From positions 1 to 33,537 of the forward strand of contig JARGFR010000014.1 of NCBI GenBank assembly GCA_029210985.1: a stretch of DNA of 33,537 bases. Direction: 5' to 3'. This stretch comes from Spirochaetaceae bacterium (GTDB taxonomy: Bacteria > Spirochaetota > Spirochaetia > DSM-2461). A program made the translations under genes and the position numbers. Shown piece by piece: positions 8,434-16,455 of this stretch. The notes under the pieces were generated by a model. It saw only the letters and a list, made by a program, of their open reading frames with translations, was not told where the DNA came from and searched no databases. The first letter of the stretch is position 1; each line of letters opens with the position of its first letter.

Positions 8434-9642
8434 ATGGATCTGGAAATCTTGGACGAGAGAGCGGCGGGAAAGACCGTCATCAAGGTCATCGGCTGCGGCG
8501 GTGGGGGCAGCAATGCCGTTGCACGCATGATTCAAGTCGGTGTCGCAGGTGTGGACTTCATTGCCGCGAATACAGATCTTCAAGCGTTGGAGTCTTCGCT
8601 GGCGGCGACCAAAGTTCCTTTGGGTCGTCAAGTGACCGGCGGATTAGGCGCCGGCGGGAAGCCTGAGATCGGTGAGCAGGCCGCTGAAGAGGACAGGGAG
8701 ACCATTCAAAACGTTCTCAAAGGCGCCGACATGGTATTTGTCACCGCCGGAATGGGCGGAGGTACCGGTACCGGGTCGGCTCCGGTCATAGCCAGAATCG
8801 CCAAGGAATTGGGATGTCTCACCGTCGCGGTGGTGACACGGCCTTTCAGTTTCGAGCGGCAGAGAAAAATGGAACTGGCCGATGCGGGAGTCGATCGGCT
8901 CAGGGAGCACGTTGATACTCTCATCACCATCCCGAATGAAAATTTGCTCAAGCTGGTTGACCGGAGAACACCCATCAGAGAGGCCTTCCTGAAAGCGGAC
9001 GACGTTCTGAGGATGGGTGTTCAGGGAATTTCAGATCTGATCACCAAGCGGGGCGAAATCAATATCGACTTTGCGGATGTTCGAACCGTCATGGAAGGGC
9101 AGGGCGATGCCCTCATGGGCATCGGCGAAGGGCGGGGAGACAATCGCGCGGTCGATGCGGCTACCATGGCCATCGAGAACCCTCTCCTTGATGAGGTGAA
9201 TATTGAGGGAGCCAAAGGATTGCTGGTGAATGTGACCGGCGGACCGGATTTTTCACTCTTTGAATATAATGAAATCATGGACATCGTTTCCTCTCGGGTG
9301 GACATGGGCGCCACTGTGATTGCCGGGCAGGACACCGATGAAAACATGGGCGATGAAGTCCGTGTCACCGTGATTGCAACCGGTTTCGGCGGTTCGGTGG
9401 AACGTCATACTCACAGCGAGAACGTTCATGAAGTCACCGGTGAAGAGGTGCTCCCATACGATGTCTGGAAAGGATTGAGCGAAGGTCGCGGCATGGCCGC
9501 ATCCGCACCTCCTATTACGGGAATGACGGAAAAGGAAATTACCGGTGCCGCATGTTCCAGCGGTCTCGGCGGTCTGCTCGATGAAACCGATCTTCTCATC
9601 CCCACAGTGATGAGGGAAAAACGATTTGGCGGCGGGAGATAA
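8434..9642 (+). CDS. ftsZ: Cell division GTPase FtsZ
   Basis: FtsZ is the tubulin homologue that forms the Z ring. It has 402 residues, with CGGGGSNAV near 21-29, the GTP-binding [12 protein letters not shown] (107-118), and the catalytic T7 loop NIDFAD (210-215) intact. A variable linker of about 60 residues leads to a conserved C-terminal peptide, [12 protein letters not shown], followed by a short basic/glycine tail, which is where FtsA binds. GGGGAGGGG before ATG 8434 is a strong ribosome site, fitting the high demand for FtsZ. Confidence 0.98.
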   Translation: MDLEILDERAAGKTVIKVIGCGGGGSNAVARMIQVGVAGVDFIAANTDLQALESSLAATKVPLGRQVTGGLGAGGKPEIGEQAAEEDRETIQNVLKGADMVFVTAGMGGGTGTGSAPVIARIAKELGCLTVAVVTRPFSFERQRKMELADAGVDRLREHVDTLITIPNENLLKLVDRRTPIREAFLKADDVLRMGVQGISDLITKRGEINIDFADVRTVMEGQGDALMGIGEGRGDNRAVDAATMAIENPLLDEVNIEGAKGLLVNVTGGPDFSLFEYNEIMDIVSSRVDMGATVIAGQDTDENMGDEVRVTVIATGFGGSVERHTHSENVHEVTGEEVLPYDVWKGLSEGRGMAASAPPITGMTEKEITGAACSSGLGGLLDETDLLIPTVMREKRFGGGR

Positions 9643-9643
9643 G

Positions 9644-10534
9644 GTGGACGGAGCGCGATTGGCCGTCGAATACGAAGGCTATCTCCGGAATGAACTGCGA
9701 GTGGCGGATTCCACAGCCGGCACTTATGTCGCTGAAGCTCGACGCTTCGGTCGGTGGCTTGATGAAACGGACATGGCTGCAGACCTTGTGAACGGTACGG
9801 ATATTGAATCCTATGTTGCGTCCCGAAGCAGTTCAGATCCGTTGAGTGCCCGAACAATTTCCCGGATTTTCAGTTCCCTGAGGTCGTTCTTTGCGTTCCT
9901 CTGCATCGCGGGTTACCGATCGGATGATCCATCCCGGGATGTTGAGCGACCAAAGATCGGACGGAATCTGCCCGAAGTGCTGGAAGTCAGTGAAGTGGAA
10001 AAATTCCTCGATTCCATCGACTTGGGTACACCGTACGGCGTCAGGGATCGGACACTCTTCGAACTCATCTACTCCTGTGGTCTGCGGGTGAGCGAAGCCG
10101 TCGAACTCAACCTGTCTCAAATCTTCGTGAAAGAAGGGTTGATTCGGGTCACGGGCAAAGGAGACAAAGAGCGGCTTGTGCCTTTGGGTGATGAGGCCGA
10201 AAGCTGGCTGCGGCGATATCTGCGGGAAGCCAGACCTCAACTGCTGAAGGGTCCCTCGTCAAACGACAAGGTATTTCTGAATAACCGTGGAGAGGGGCTT
10301 GGACGAAAAGGTATGTGGAAGCGGTTCCGCGGCATCGCCGCAAGGGCGGATGTGGATGGGAAAATCCATACACTCCGACATTCTTTTGCCACCCACCTGC
10401 TTCACGGTGGTGCGGATTTGCGCAGCGTTCAGGAGCTGTTGGGGCACGCGGACATCAGCACGACTCAGATTTACACGCATTTGAATCAGGACGATATGGC
10501 AAGGGCTCATGAGGCCTATCATCCCAGGGGGTAG
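9644..10534 (+). CDS. xerD: Tyrosine recombinase, XerD type
   Basis: A full tyrosine recombinase of about 296 residues with an N-terminal SAM-like core-binding domain and a C-terminal catalytic domain. All catalytic residues are visible: R in GLRVSE (about 148), K in TGKGDK (about 172), H242 and R245 in HTLRHSF, H268 in LLGHADIS, and tyrosine nucleophile Y277 in TTQIYTH. The ending EAYHPRG is more XerD-like than XerC-like. GTG 9644, with GGGAG five bases upstream, is preferred. A TTG at 9626 would overlap ftsZ and has a poorer site. XerC/XerD resolve chromosome dimers at dif before division, consistent with the ftsZ neighbour. Confidence 0.9.
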   Translation: MDGARLAVEYEGYLRNELRVADSTAGTYVAEARRFGRWLDETDMAADLVNGTDIESYVASRSSSDPLSARTISRIFSSLRSFFAFLCIAGYRSDDPSRDVERPKIGRNLPEVLEVSEVEKFLDSIDLGTPYGVRDRTLFELIYSCGLRVSEAVELNLSQIFVKEGLIRVTGKGDKERLVPLGDEAESWLRRYLREARPQLLKGPSSNDKVFLNNRGEGLGRKGMWKRFRGIAARADVDGKIHTLRHSFATHLLHGGADLRSVQELLGHADISTTQIYTHLNQDDMARAHEAYHPRG

Positions 10535-10541
10535 GGAACAG

Positions 10542-11285
10542 ATGATTCGAAATCGCGGCGGACATAGCATGATTATTCTCCTCCACCTTGTCGGTATTGC
10601 TGTCGCACTGAGCATGTTAATCTCCTGCGGCTCCGCCGCAAACACCGGTGAGTTGGCGGAACGGATCGCCGCCGAGGATGGTCGGACCGATGACGACGAA
10701 CGCATCGCCGAGCTCAAGGCTGAAATACGTGATGTGGATAAGCAGGTGGAAAAAACCATCGAATCGGTGAAGCGGAAAGGCACATATTGGCGATTGCTGG
10801 GTTTGAAATACATGGATTACCAAATGTGGGGAGAAGGTCTGAACGCCTTTGACGAAGCAGTCAAAATTTATCCGGAGCACGCCGTTCTCCAGTATGACCG
10901 CGGGTTGTGCGCCGGTCAGATGGCTTTGGCTTCCGTGAAAATCGAAGAAAGAAATCGATATCTCAGCGAATCAGAAGCCGGATACCGGCGGTCTCTGGCT
11001 CTGGATCCTCGCTATTCACCGGCGATGTATGCGCTGGCTGTCCTCCTGGTGTTCGAAATGGATAGACCGGGGGAGGCTGTTGTGCTTCTTGAAGACTACC
11101 TGGATATTGAACGGAGCGACGTACCCGGGAGGTTTCTCCTTGCCCGGTCCTATCTGGCTGTCGGTCGGCCGTCCCAAGCCCTGGAGCTTTACGATGAGAT
11201 TACACGAATCGCAAAGAATCCGGCGGATGCCGCCAAAGCCGAGGAATTGTATGCCCGTACGGCCGGAGGCGACAATGAACGGTAA
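10542..11285 (+). CDS. TPR-repeat lipoprotein of unknown function
   Basis: The start at ATG 10542 has GGGGGTAGGG just upstream and gives a 247-residue protein with a signal peptide and lipobox LISC (cysteine at about 29), so it is probably a membrane-anchored lipoprotein. A coiled-coil-like stretch (ERIAELKAEIRDVDKQVEKT) follows, then several tetratricopeptide-like helices (WGEGLNAFDEAVKIYPEHA, YRRSLALDPRYSPAMYALA, FLLARSYLAVGRPSQALEL). Borrelia has a TPR gene in the same place between ftsZ and dprA, so it may serve division or envelope assembly; that is inference. An upstream ATG at 10509 would spoil the signal peptide. It overlaps dprA by 11 bases. Confidence 0.85.
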   Translation: MIRNRGGHSMIILLHLVGIAVALSMLISCGSAANTGELAERIAAEDGRTDDDERIAELKAEIRDVDKQVEKTIESVKRKGTYWRLLGLKYMDYQMWGEGLNAFDEAVKIYPEHAVLQYDRGLCAGQMALASVKIEERNRYLSESEAGYRRSLALDPRYSPAMYALAVLLVFEMDRPGEAVVLLEDYLDIERSDVPGRFLLARSYLAVGRPSQALELYDEITRIAKNPADAAKAEELYARTAGGDNER

Positions 11286-12279
11286 CGCCGCGTTCCTCCA
11301 CATGGCCGTCAATCGATTGCCCGGGCATTATGGATGGCACAAGAAACAGGTGCTCGCCTCATGTCGCGACGAGAAAGACCTCCCCGATGCCATCGTCGAA
11401 TATGGCCGTTTGAGGTCTGATCGCTGCCGTACACCCCTTCCCGCCGCTCCACGGTTGATGAGGGAAGCCGAAGGCGATCTCAGGCGGATGCGAACCTACA
11501 GTATCGGTTACAGAATTCTCGGTGAAGGAGACTACCCGGCGCCTTTGGCCCTCATTGAGGATCCGCCTTTCATCCTGTTCCACCGCGGTACTCCTCACGA
11601 CGCCGAAAAACCTTGCGTGGCCATTGTCGGTACACGCCGCCCCGGTTCCGCGGCACAGCGTCAGGCATTCCGACTGGGGTTGGAATTCTCATACGCGGGA
11701 TATCCTGTTGTTTCGGGACTGGCTTTCGGTATCGATCGAGCCGCTCACGAAGGAGCACTCTCCGGCAGCGGAACGACTTGGGCTGTTCTGGCAGGTGGAT
11801 TGGACAGGCCCAGCCCCATGGCTCATCGGCGCATTGCCGCCCGGATTATGGATGCCGGCGGATCTTTGCTTGGCGAGATGCCGCCGGGTTCTTATCCGGC
11901 CAAATATGCCTTCCCCAGACGCAACAGAATTCTCAGCGGCCTTTGTCGTGGATGCATTGTCGTGCAGGCTCCCGAAAGATCAGGAGCCCTCATCACCGCG
12001 GATTTCGCTCTGGATCAGAACCGGGATGTCTATGTCGCTTCGGCCGGCACATCGGGCCGCGCTTCGGCCGGGACAATGAACCTGGAACAGCAGGGTGCCG
12101 GGGTCATTTCAAGCGCGGCGGATGTCTTGGGGGACTGGGGCCGATTTCTCGATATCCGCACGGTGTGTTCGGTTTCAGGACCGGAGACTCCCCGAGAGGT
12201 GGCCCGATTGATGAAACAGGAACTTAACGGCCGGATTTACCGGTATATGGGAGGATGGTTTGAGTACAGAGGCGCATGA
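11275..12279 (+). CDS. dprA: DNA-processing protein DprA (Smf)
   Basis: DprA binds incoming single-stranded DNA and loads RecA; it is kept in many non-competent bacteria. From ATG 11275, with GGAGG five bases upstream, the protein has 334 residues. The Rossmann-like core shows CVAIVGTRRPG (about 114-124), VVSGLAFGIDRAAHEGAL, WAVLAGGLD, FPRRNRILSGL, VQAPERSGALITA and NRDVYVASAG. A short C-terminal part (VARLMKQELNGRIYRYMGGW) resembles the end of the winged-helix domain but is reduced. The frame stays open upstream into the TPR gene; that extension is not used. Confidence 0.94.
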   Translation: MNGNAAFLHMAVNRLPGHYGWHKKQVLASCRDEKDLPDAIVEYGRLRSDRCRTPLPAAPRLMREAEGDLRRMRTYSIGYRILGEGDYPAPLALIEDPPFILFHRGTPHDAEKPCVAIVGTRRPGSAAQRQAFRLGLEFSYAGYPVVSGLAFGIDRAAHEGALSGSGTTWAVLAGGLDRPSPMAHRRIAARIMDAGGSLLGEMPPGSYPAKYAFPRRNRILSGLCRGCIVVQAPERSGALITADFALDQNRDVYVASAGTSGRASAGTMNLEQQGAGVISSAADVLGDWGRFLDIRTVCSVSGPETPREVARLMKQELNGRIYRYMGGWFEYRGA

Positions 12280-13171
12280 TTGGTTGGAACATCTTCGGGA
12301 TGTACGGCGTCTCTCCGACGCCACGATACGGTCCTATCGCCGGGATTTGGCGGCATGGGGGGCCTTTCTTTCAGAACACGGGCTCACCGAAAACGAAGCG
12401 GGTCAGGGCGAAGCGCGTTCTTTCATGGCACGGATGTCATCCCGGCATATGGCCCCAGCCACGGTCAATCGCCGCCTCTCCGCACTGAAGGGTTACTACG
12501 AGTGGCGACGCCGGCGCATACCCGGAGGGCAAAATCCCTTTTCGGGTTCCCGGACGGTGAAAAAGGGCCGAAAACTTCCCGGGTATCTCACTCATGATGA
12601 AATTGAATTGTTTCTCGAATACACGGGAGAGGACTTTGCCGGGTTGAGGGATCGGGCACTGTTTGAACTTCTTTATTCCACCGGCTGCCGAGTCGGTGAA
12701 ATATGCTCACTGGATGTTTCCGACGTGATGCGGCGTCAGGTCCGGGTTCGGGGTAAGGGCAACAAAGAGCGTTTGGTCTTTGTCGGATCCAAAGCGTCCG
12801 AGGCACTGGACGCATACCTGCCCCTCAGGCTCGAGCATGTTGCCGATGATATCGACAGCAGGCGCGCACTGATTCTGGATCTCAGGGGAAACCGACTCAC
12901 CACCCGGGGCGTCTACTATCTCATTCGCCGCTATGCCGCGTTGACGGGTATGGCCAAGAACGTCACGCCTCACACCTTCCGGCACAGCTTCGCGACACAT
13001 GTGCTGGATGAAGGTGCTGACATCAGAGTGGTACAGGAAATGCTCGGACACGCCAGCATTTCAACAACACAAATCTACACCCACACCGGCATAGAGCGAA
13101 TCAAGCAGGTTTACCGCTTGTCTCATCCCCATGCCAAACGTACGGTGAATGCGGGAGGCCAAAATGGCTGA
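12260..13171 (+). CDS. xerC: Tyrosine recombinase, XerC type
   Basis: A second complete Xer recombinase in the window, 303 residues. The catalytic set is present: R144 (GCRVGE), K166 (RGKGNK), H238 and R241 (HTFRHSF), H264 (MLGHASIS) and Y273 (TTQIYTH). The C-terminal end [11 protein letters not shown] is typical of XerC. The N-terminal domain has [22 protein letters not shown] 12260 is supported by GGGAGG five bases before it, and the gene overlaps dprA by 20 bases. With the upstream xerD it would form the XerC/XerD heterotetramer at dif. I did not find a dif-like site in the window. Confidence 0.9.
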   Translation: MSTEAHDWLEHLRDVRRLSDATIRSYRRDLAAWGAFLSEHGLTENEAGQGEARSFMARMSSRHMAPATVNRRLSALKGYYEWRRRRIPGGQNPFSGSRTVKKGRKLPGYLTHDEIELFLEYTGEDFAGLRDRALFELLYSTGCRVGEICSLDVSDVMRRQVRVRGKGNKERLVFVGSKASEALDAYLPLRLEHVADDIDSRRALILDLRGNRLTTRGVYYLIRRYAALTGMAKNVTPHTFRHSFATHVLDEGADIRVVQEMLGHASISTTQIYTHTGIERIKQVYRLSHPHAKRTVNAGGQNG

Positions 13172-13709
13172 AATCAGAGGAACCACCATCGTTGCTGTTC
13201 GTAGGGACGGACAGGTGGCCATGGCCGGCGACGGTCAGGTTACTATGGGCGAATCGGTGATTATGAAAGGCAGCGCTCGTAAAGTGCGTCGTCTCTACGA
13301 TAACAAGGTTCTGGTGGGGTTTGCCGGTTCTACGGCGGACGCCTTCACGCTGGAGGAGCTTTTTGAGGCGAAGCTGAAGGAATTTTCCGGTGACGTCACT
13401 CGTTCGGCGGTGGAGCTGGCGAAAGAATGGCGCACCGACAGAGTCCTTCGCCGCCTTGAGGCAATGCTGTTGGTGGCGGACTCCGGACGCACCTTGCTCA
13501 TCAGCGGCAACGGGGATGTCATCGAACCGGATGAAGGTGCGGTTGCCATCGGAAGCGGCGGAAATTATGCCTATGCCGCGGCACGGGCATTCCTGGATGC
13601 TTCAGATCTGAAAGCTGCGGAAATCGCCCGGAAATCTCTGCTGATCGCCGCGGACATCTGCGTTTTCACCAATGACTCGATTACTTTGGAGGTGCTGGAA
13701 GATGAGTAA
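13164..13709 (+). CDS. hslV: ATP-dependent protease peptidase subunit HslV (ClpQ)
   Basis: HslV is the threonine peptidase core of the HslUV protease. ATG 13164 with GGGAGG upstream gives [12 protein letters not shown]: a six-residue propeptide, then the catalytic N-terminal threonine exposed by self-cleavage. [25 protein letters not shown] and [15 protein letters not shown] are family motifs, and 181 residues is normal. It overlaps xerC by 8 bases and hslU by 8 bases, so expression with HslU is tight. Confidence 0.96.
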   Translation: MAEIRGTTIVAVRRDGQVAMAGDGQVTMGESVIMKGSARKVRRLYDNKVLVGFAGSTADAFTLEELFEAKLKEFSGDVTRSAVELAKEWRTDRVLRRLEAMLLVADSGRTLLISGNGDVIEPDEGAVAIGSGGNYAYAAARAFLDASDLKAAEIARKSLLIAADICVFTNDSITLEVLEDE

Positions 13710-15063
13710 ACTGACAGGCCTCACACCACAGGAAATTGTTGACGCCCTGGATCATTACATCATCGGACAGAAAGCCGCCAAGAAGGCGGTCGCCATCGCC
13801 CTGCGAAATCGACAGCGGCGTGCAAAACTGGCTGACGATATTCGGGATGAAGTCGCTCCCAAGAATATACTGATGATCGGCCCTACAGGTGTCGGCAAGA
13901 CCGAAATCGCCCGCCGCCTGGCGAAATTATCCGGGGCTCCCTTTATCAAGGTTGAGGCGACAAAATTTACCGAAGTGGGCTATGTCGGCAGGGATGTGGA
14001 GTCCATGGTCCGAGATCTGATGTCCAGGGCCGTCTCCATGGTGAAGGATGAGATGAAAGCCGGAGTGGAAGAGGCCGCCAGGGAAGCCGCGGAGGAAATC
14101 CTGTTGGATATACTCGTACCGGGATCCTCCTCGCCTCCTCCTGAAGGAGCGGATGTTCAGACGCCGGTGGAGCCCGACCGGGGCAGCCATGCCCGGGAAG
14201 TGCTGCGCCGGAAGCTGCGTGAGGGTGCCTTGGACGAGAGGATGGTGGAAATCACATCCGGCGGGGGACGAAAGCCTCATGTCGAAGTGATTTCGGGAGC
14301 CGGTGTCGAGCAGATGGGCTTCGATTTCGGCAATCTCGGATCCATATTCCAGGGACCGAAGAAACCGCGAAAGGTGATAGTTGCCCGGGCCAGAGAAATC
14401 CTCGAAGCCGAACAGCAGGAAAAACTGATCGACGCCGAAAGCGCCACCGAAATGGCCCGGGAAAGGGTACAGGACGCCGGCATCATCTTCATTGATGAAA
14501 TCGACAAGATCGCAGTGAAAGAAGGCCGTTCCGGCGGACCCGATGTCTCCAGAGAGGGTGTCCAGCGGGATATCCTTCCGATTGTCGAAGGATCCACCGT
14601 GAACACCAAATACGGAATGGTGGATACCGGTCACATTCTCTTCATTGCCGCCGGAGCGTTCAATCTTTCCAAACCATCGGACCTGATTCCGGAGCTGCAG
14701 GGACGTTTTCCCCTGAGAGTTGAGCTCGAATCCCTGAGTGCGGCCGACTTTAAAGAAATTTTGACTTCCCCCAGGAACGCGCTGACTAGGCAGTACGTCG
14801 AACTCCTGGCCACCGAAGGGGTTGTTTTGGTCTTCCAGGATGATGCGGTTAAACGACTGTCCGATATAGCCGCTGAGGTGAACTCGCGAACAGAGAACAT
14901 CGGTGCCCGACGGCTTCACACCGTATTGGAACTGCTTCTGGAGGACGTTTCCTTCAATGCGCCGGATATGGAGGGACAGACGGTGAGGATTACACCCGAT
15001 TATGTAGACGAGAAACTCTCTGAAATCGTAGAGGATCGGGATCTTTCCCGCTTCATCTTATGA
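13702..15063 (+). CDS. hslU: HslUV protease ATPase subunit HslU (ClpY)
   Basis: HslU is a hexameric AAA+ unfoldase that feeds HslV. From ATG 13702 the protein has 453 residues. Walker [10 protein letters not shown] is at about 60-68, then [14 protein letters not shown], an intermediate (I) domain, Walker [13 protein letters not shown] near 260, and the conserved SRFIL end that docks into HslV when extended. The start overlaps the hslV stop, with GGAGGTG upstream. A longer frame starting at 13672 lies inside hslV and is rejected. hslVU directly ahead of the flagellar genes is a layout shared with other spirochaetes. Confidence 0.97.
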   Translation: MSKLTGLTPQEIVDALDHYIIGQKAAKKAVAIALRNRQRRAKLADDIRDEVAPKNILMIGPTGVGKTEIARRLAKLSGAPFIKVEATKFTEVGYVGRDVESMVRDLMSRAVSMVKDEMKAGVEEAAREAAEEILLDILVPGSSSPPPEGADVQTPVEPDRGSHAREVLRRKLREGALDERMVEITSGGGRKPHVEVISGAGVEQMGFDFGNLGSIFQGPKKPRKVIVARAREILEAEQQEKLIDAESATEMARERVQDAGIIFIDEIDKIAVKEGRSGGPDVSREGVQRDILPIVEGSTVNTKYGMVDTGHILFIAAGAFNLSKPSDLIPELQGRFPLRVELESLSAADFKEILTSPRNALTRQYVELLATEGVVLVFQDDAVKRLSDIAAEVNSRTENIGARRLHTVLELLLEDVSFNAPDMEGQTVRITPDYVDEKLSEIVEDRDLSRFIL

Positions 15064-15140
15064 GGTTCATCTCTAAGCGGAGGCGTCGAGAGTGCCGAAC
15101 ATGGAGAAGAGGGGACATCGGACAGTCCTGGGAGGGATTT

Positions 15141-15557
15141 ATGGTAGAAAACAGCACTTTCGGTCGATCAGTCGAGCTTCTTCGGAGAAATATGGCGGTC
15201 TCAACACTGCGGCGTGAGGTTATTGCCAACAATATCGCCAACGCGGAGACACCGAACTTCAAGCGTTCTGAAGTGAGTTTCGAAGCCGAGCTTGGGAGAG
15301 CCCTGGCATCTGAAAAGCGTGGACCGTCTCTCGGGACACTGACACATGAAGATCACATCCCGTTCCGTCGGGCGGTGGACTACAGAACCGTCGGTCCCAA
15401 AGTGGTTCTGGACTACCTGACAACCGGTAAGAACAACGGAAACAACGTGGACATCGAACGGGAAATGATGAATGCCACTGAAAATCAAATGATGTATGAA
15501 TTGATGACCAGCGCCGTGAACCATGAGTTCCGGCAGGTCAATATCGTGCTGCGCTAG
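15141..15557 (+). CDS. flgB: Flagellar basal-body rod protein FlgB
   Basis: FlgB is a proximal rod subunit exported by the flagellar type III apparatus. ATG 15141 with GGGAGGG just ahead gives 138 residues. The N-terminal rod/hook motif LRREVIANNIANAETPNFKR and a C-terminal helix (EREMMNATENQMMYELMTSAV) are the two family ends. It is the first flagellar gene, after a 77-base gap from hslU. I see no convincing promoter in that gap, so transcription may come from inside or upstream of hslU. Confidence 0.93.
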   Translation: MVENSTFGRSVELLRRNMAVSTLRREVIANNIANAETPNFKRSEVSFEAELGRALASEKRGPSLGTLTHEDHIPFRRAVDYRTVGPKVVLDYLTTGKNNGNNVDIEREMMNATENQMMYELMTSAVNHEFRQVNIVLR

Positions 15558-15578
15558 GTATGAGGAAGGAGTAGGCAA

Positions 15579-16037
15579 ATGGGACTTTTTACAACCATCA
15601 ATACAGCGGCATCGGGATTGACGGCGGAGCGACTTCGCCTGGATGTCATCTCGGACAACATCGCCAACGCCAATACCACCCGCACAGCCGAAGGCGGCGC
15701 ATTCCGCAGGAGCCGGGTCGTATTCCGGCCCCGGGTTGACCAACCGTACTGGCGCAGCCCGTTTCTTCCCGAATCCATGCAGAACAAGATCGGTTCGGGC
15801 GTGAGGGTGGCGTCAATCGAAAAAGACATGGATTCGGAACTTGTCCTTAAATGGGACCCGACTCATCCGGACGCCATCAAGACCGGTCCGAAAACCGGAT
15901 ATGTGGAACTGCCCAACGTCAATGTTGTGAGTGAGATGGTGGATATGATCTCGGCTTCGAGGGCCTATGAGGCCAACGTAGCGATTATGGATGGGTCCAA
16001 GAGTATGTTCCGTAAGGCCCTGGAGATTGGGAGATAG
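15579..16037 (+). CDS. flgC: Flagellar basal-body rod protein FlgC
   Basis: A rod subunit of 152 residues. The N-terminal motif is LRLDVISDNIANANTTRT and the C-terminal helix is VELPNVNVVSEMVDMISASRAYEANVAIMDGSK, both typical of FlgC and of the flagellar axial family. The ribosome site GAAGGAG lies a few bases before ATG 15579. It follows flgB by 21 bases. Confidence 0.95.
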   Translation: MGLFTTINTAASGLTAERLRLDVISDNIANANTTRTAEGGAFRRSRVVFRPRVDQPYWRSPFLPESMQNKIGSGVRVASIEKDMDSELVLKWDPTHPDAIKTGPKTGYVELPNVNVVSEMVDMISASRAYEANVAIMDGSKSMFRKALEIGR

Positions 16038-16039
16038 TC

Positions 16040-16372
16040 ATGAGCGTGATTGATGCGAAACAAGCCCTGGGGCACATTGTCGAACTGAATCGGACGAACG
16101 CCGGTCATCTCGACAGCAACGGCCGAAAAGGATTGGCCGTCGAGAAAGAAACAGGTGATTTCGGAAACCTGATGGCCGAGGCCGTCGGCCGTGTTTCCGA
16201 CAAGCAGCTGAGTGCCGATCAGATGTTCGAGAGGATGATCACTCATCCGGATGAAGTGGAACCGCACGATGTCACCATCGCAATGGCTCAGGCCGAAATG
16301 AGCCTGAACCTGACGAAGGCCATCGTCGACCGTGCCGTGAAAGCGTACAACGACATCACGGCGATGAGATAG
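16040..16372 (+). CDS. fliE: Flagellar hook-basal body protein FliE
   Basis: FliE joins the MS ring to the proximal rod and is an early export substrate. It has 110 residues. The C-terminal signature DVTIAMAQAEMSLNLTKAIVDRAVKAYNDI is clear; the N-terminal half is variable, as usual. GGGAG in the end of flgC serves as ribosome site, with two bases between the flgC stop and this ATG. It is followed by the largest spacer of the flagellar block so far (83 bases), containing two hairpins. Confidence 0.92.
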   Translation: MSVIDAKQALGHIVELNRTNAGHLDSNGRKGLAVEKETGDFGNLMAEAVGRVSDKQLSADQMFERMITHPDEVEPHDVTIAMAQAEMSLNLTKAIVDRAVKAYNDITAMR

Positions 16373-16382
16373 CTATAGAAAA

Positions 16383-16402
16383 AGGCGGTTGGGGAACCGC
16401 CT
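16383..16402 (+). other. RNA hairpin in the fliE-fliF gap (first)
   Basis: AGGCGGTT, loop GGGG, AACCGCCT: a perfect 8-bp stem with a four-base loop, 10 bases after the fliE stop. The following bases (ctctaaatag) lack a run of T, so it is a weak candidate for a terminator and a better one for a processing or 3'-end-protecting structure. Confidence 0.6.
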
Positions 16403-16412
16403 CTAAATAGAT

Positions 16413-16434
16413 CCGTCGAGGAGTTCCTCGGCGG
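16413..16434 (+). other. RNA hairpin in the fliE-fliF gap (second)
   Basis: CCGTCGAGG pairs with CCTCGGCGG around a four-base loop AGTT (9-bp stem including one G-U pair). It lies 10 bases after the first hairpin and ends about 8 bases before the fliF ribosome site GGGAGGGG. No T-run follows it. Confidence 0.5.
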
Positions 16435-16455
16435 TACACTGGGAGGGGTAAAATA

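Noticed and set aside
11029-11274. N-terminal extension of dprA inside the TPR gene
   Set aside because: Different frame from a well-supported lipoprotein gene; an ideal GGAGG site marks ATG 11275.
9644-13171. Integrase-borne mobile element between the two Xer genes
   Set aside because: Both recombinases are Xer-type, overlap or abut housekeeping neighbours, and no attachment repeats or cargo of foreign composition are visible.
13927-14919. Open frame of 330 codons on the minus strand opposite hslU
   Set aside because: hslU is complete and motif-rich on the plus strand; the antisense frame shows no homology.
15060-15140. N-terminal extension of flgB overlapping the hslU end
   Set aside because: Arg-rich sequence without rod-protein similarity; GGGAGGG just before ATG 15141 marks the real start.
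15052-15140. Flagellar promoter (sigma-28, sigma-54 or sigma-70) ahead of flgB
   Set aside because: No TAAA-N15-GCCGATAA, TGGC-N8-TTGC or good TTGACA/TATAAT pair was found; only a short TTCATCT direct repeat (15052 and 15066).
16383-16434. Intrinsic terminator after fliE
   Set aside because: Stems are good but no T-run follows either one, and fliF continues the operon directly.
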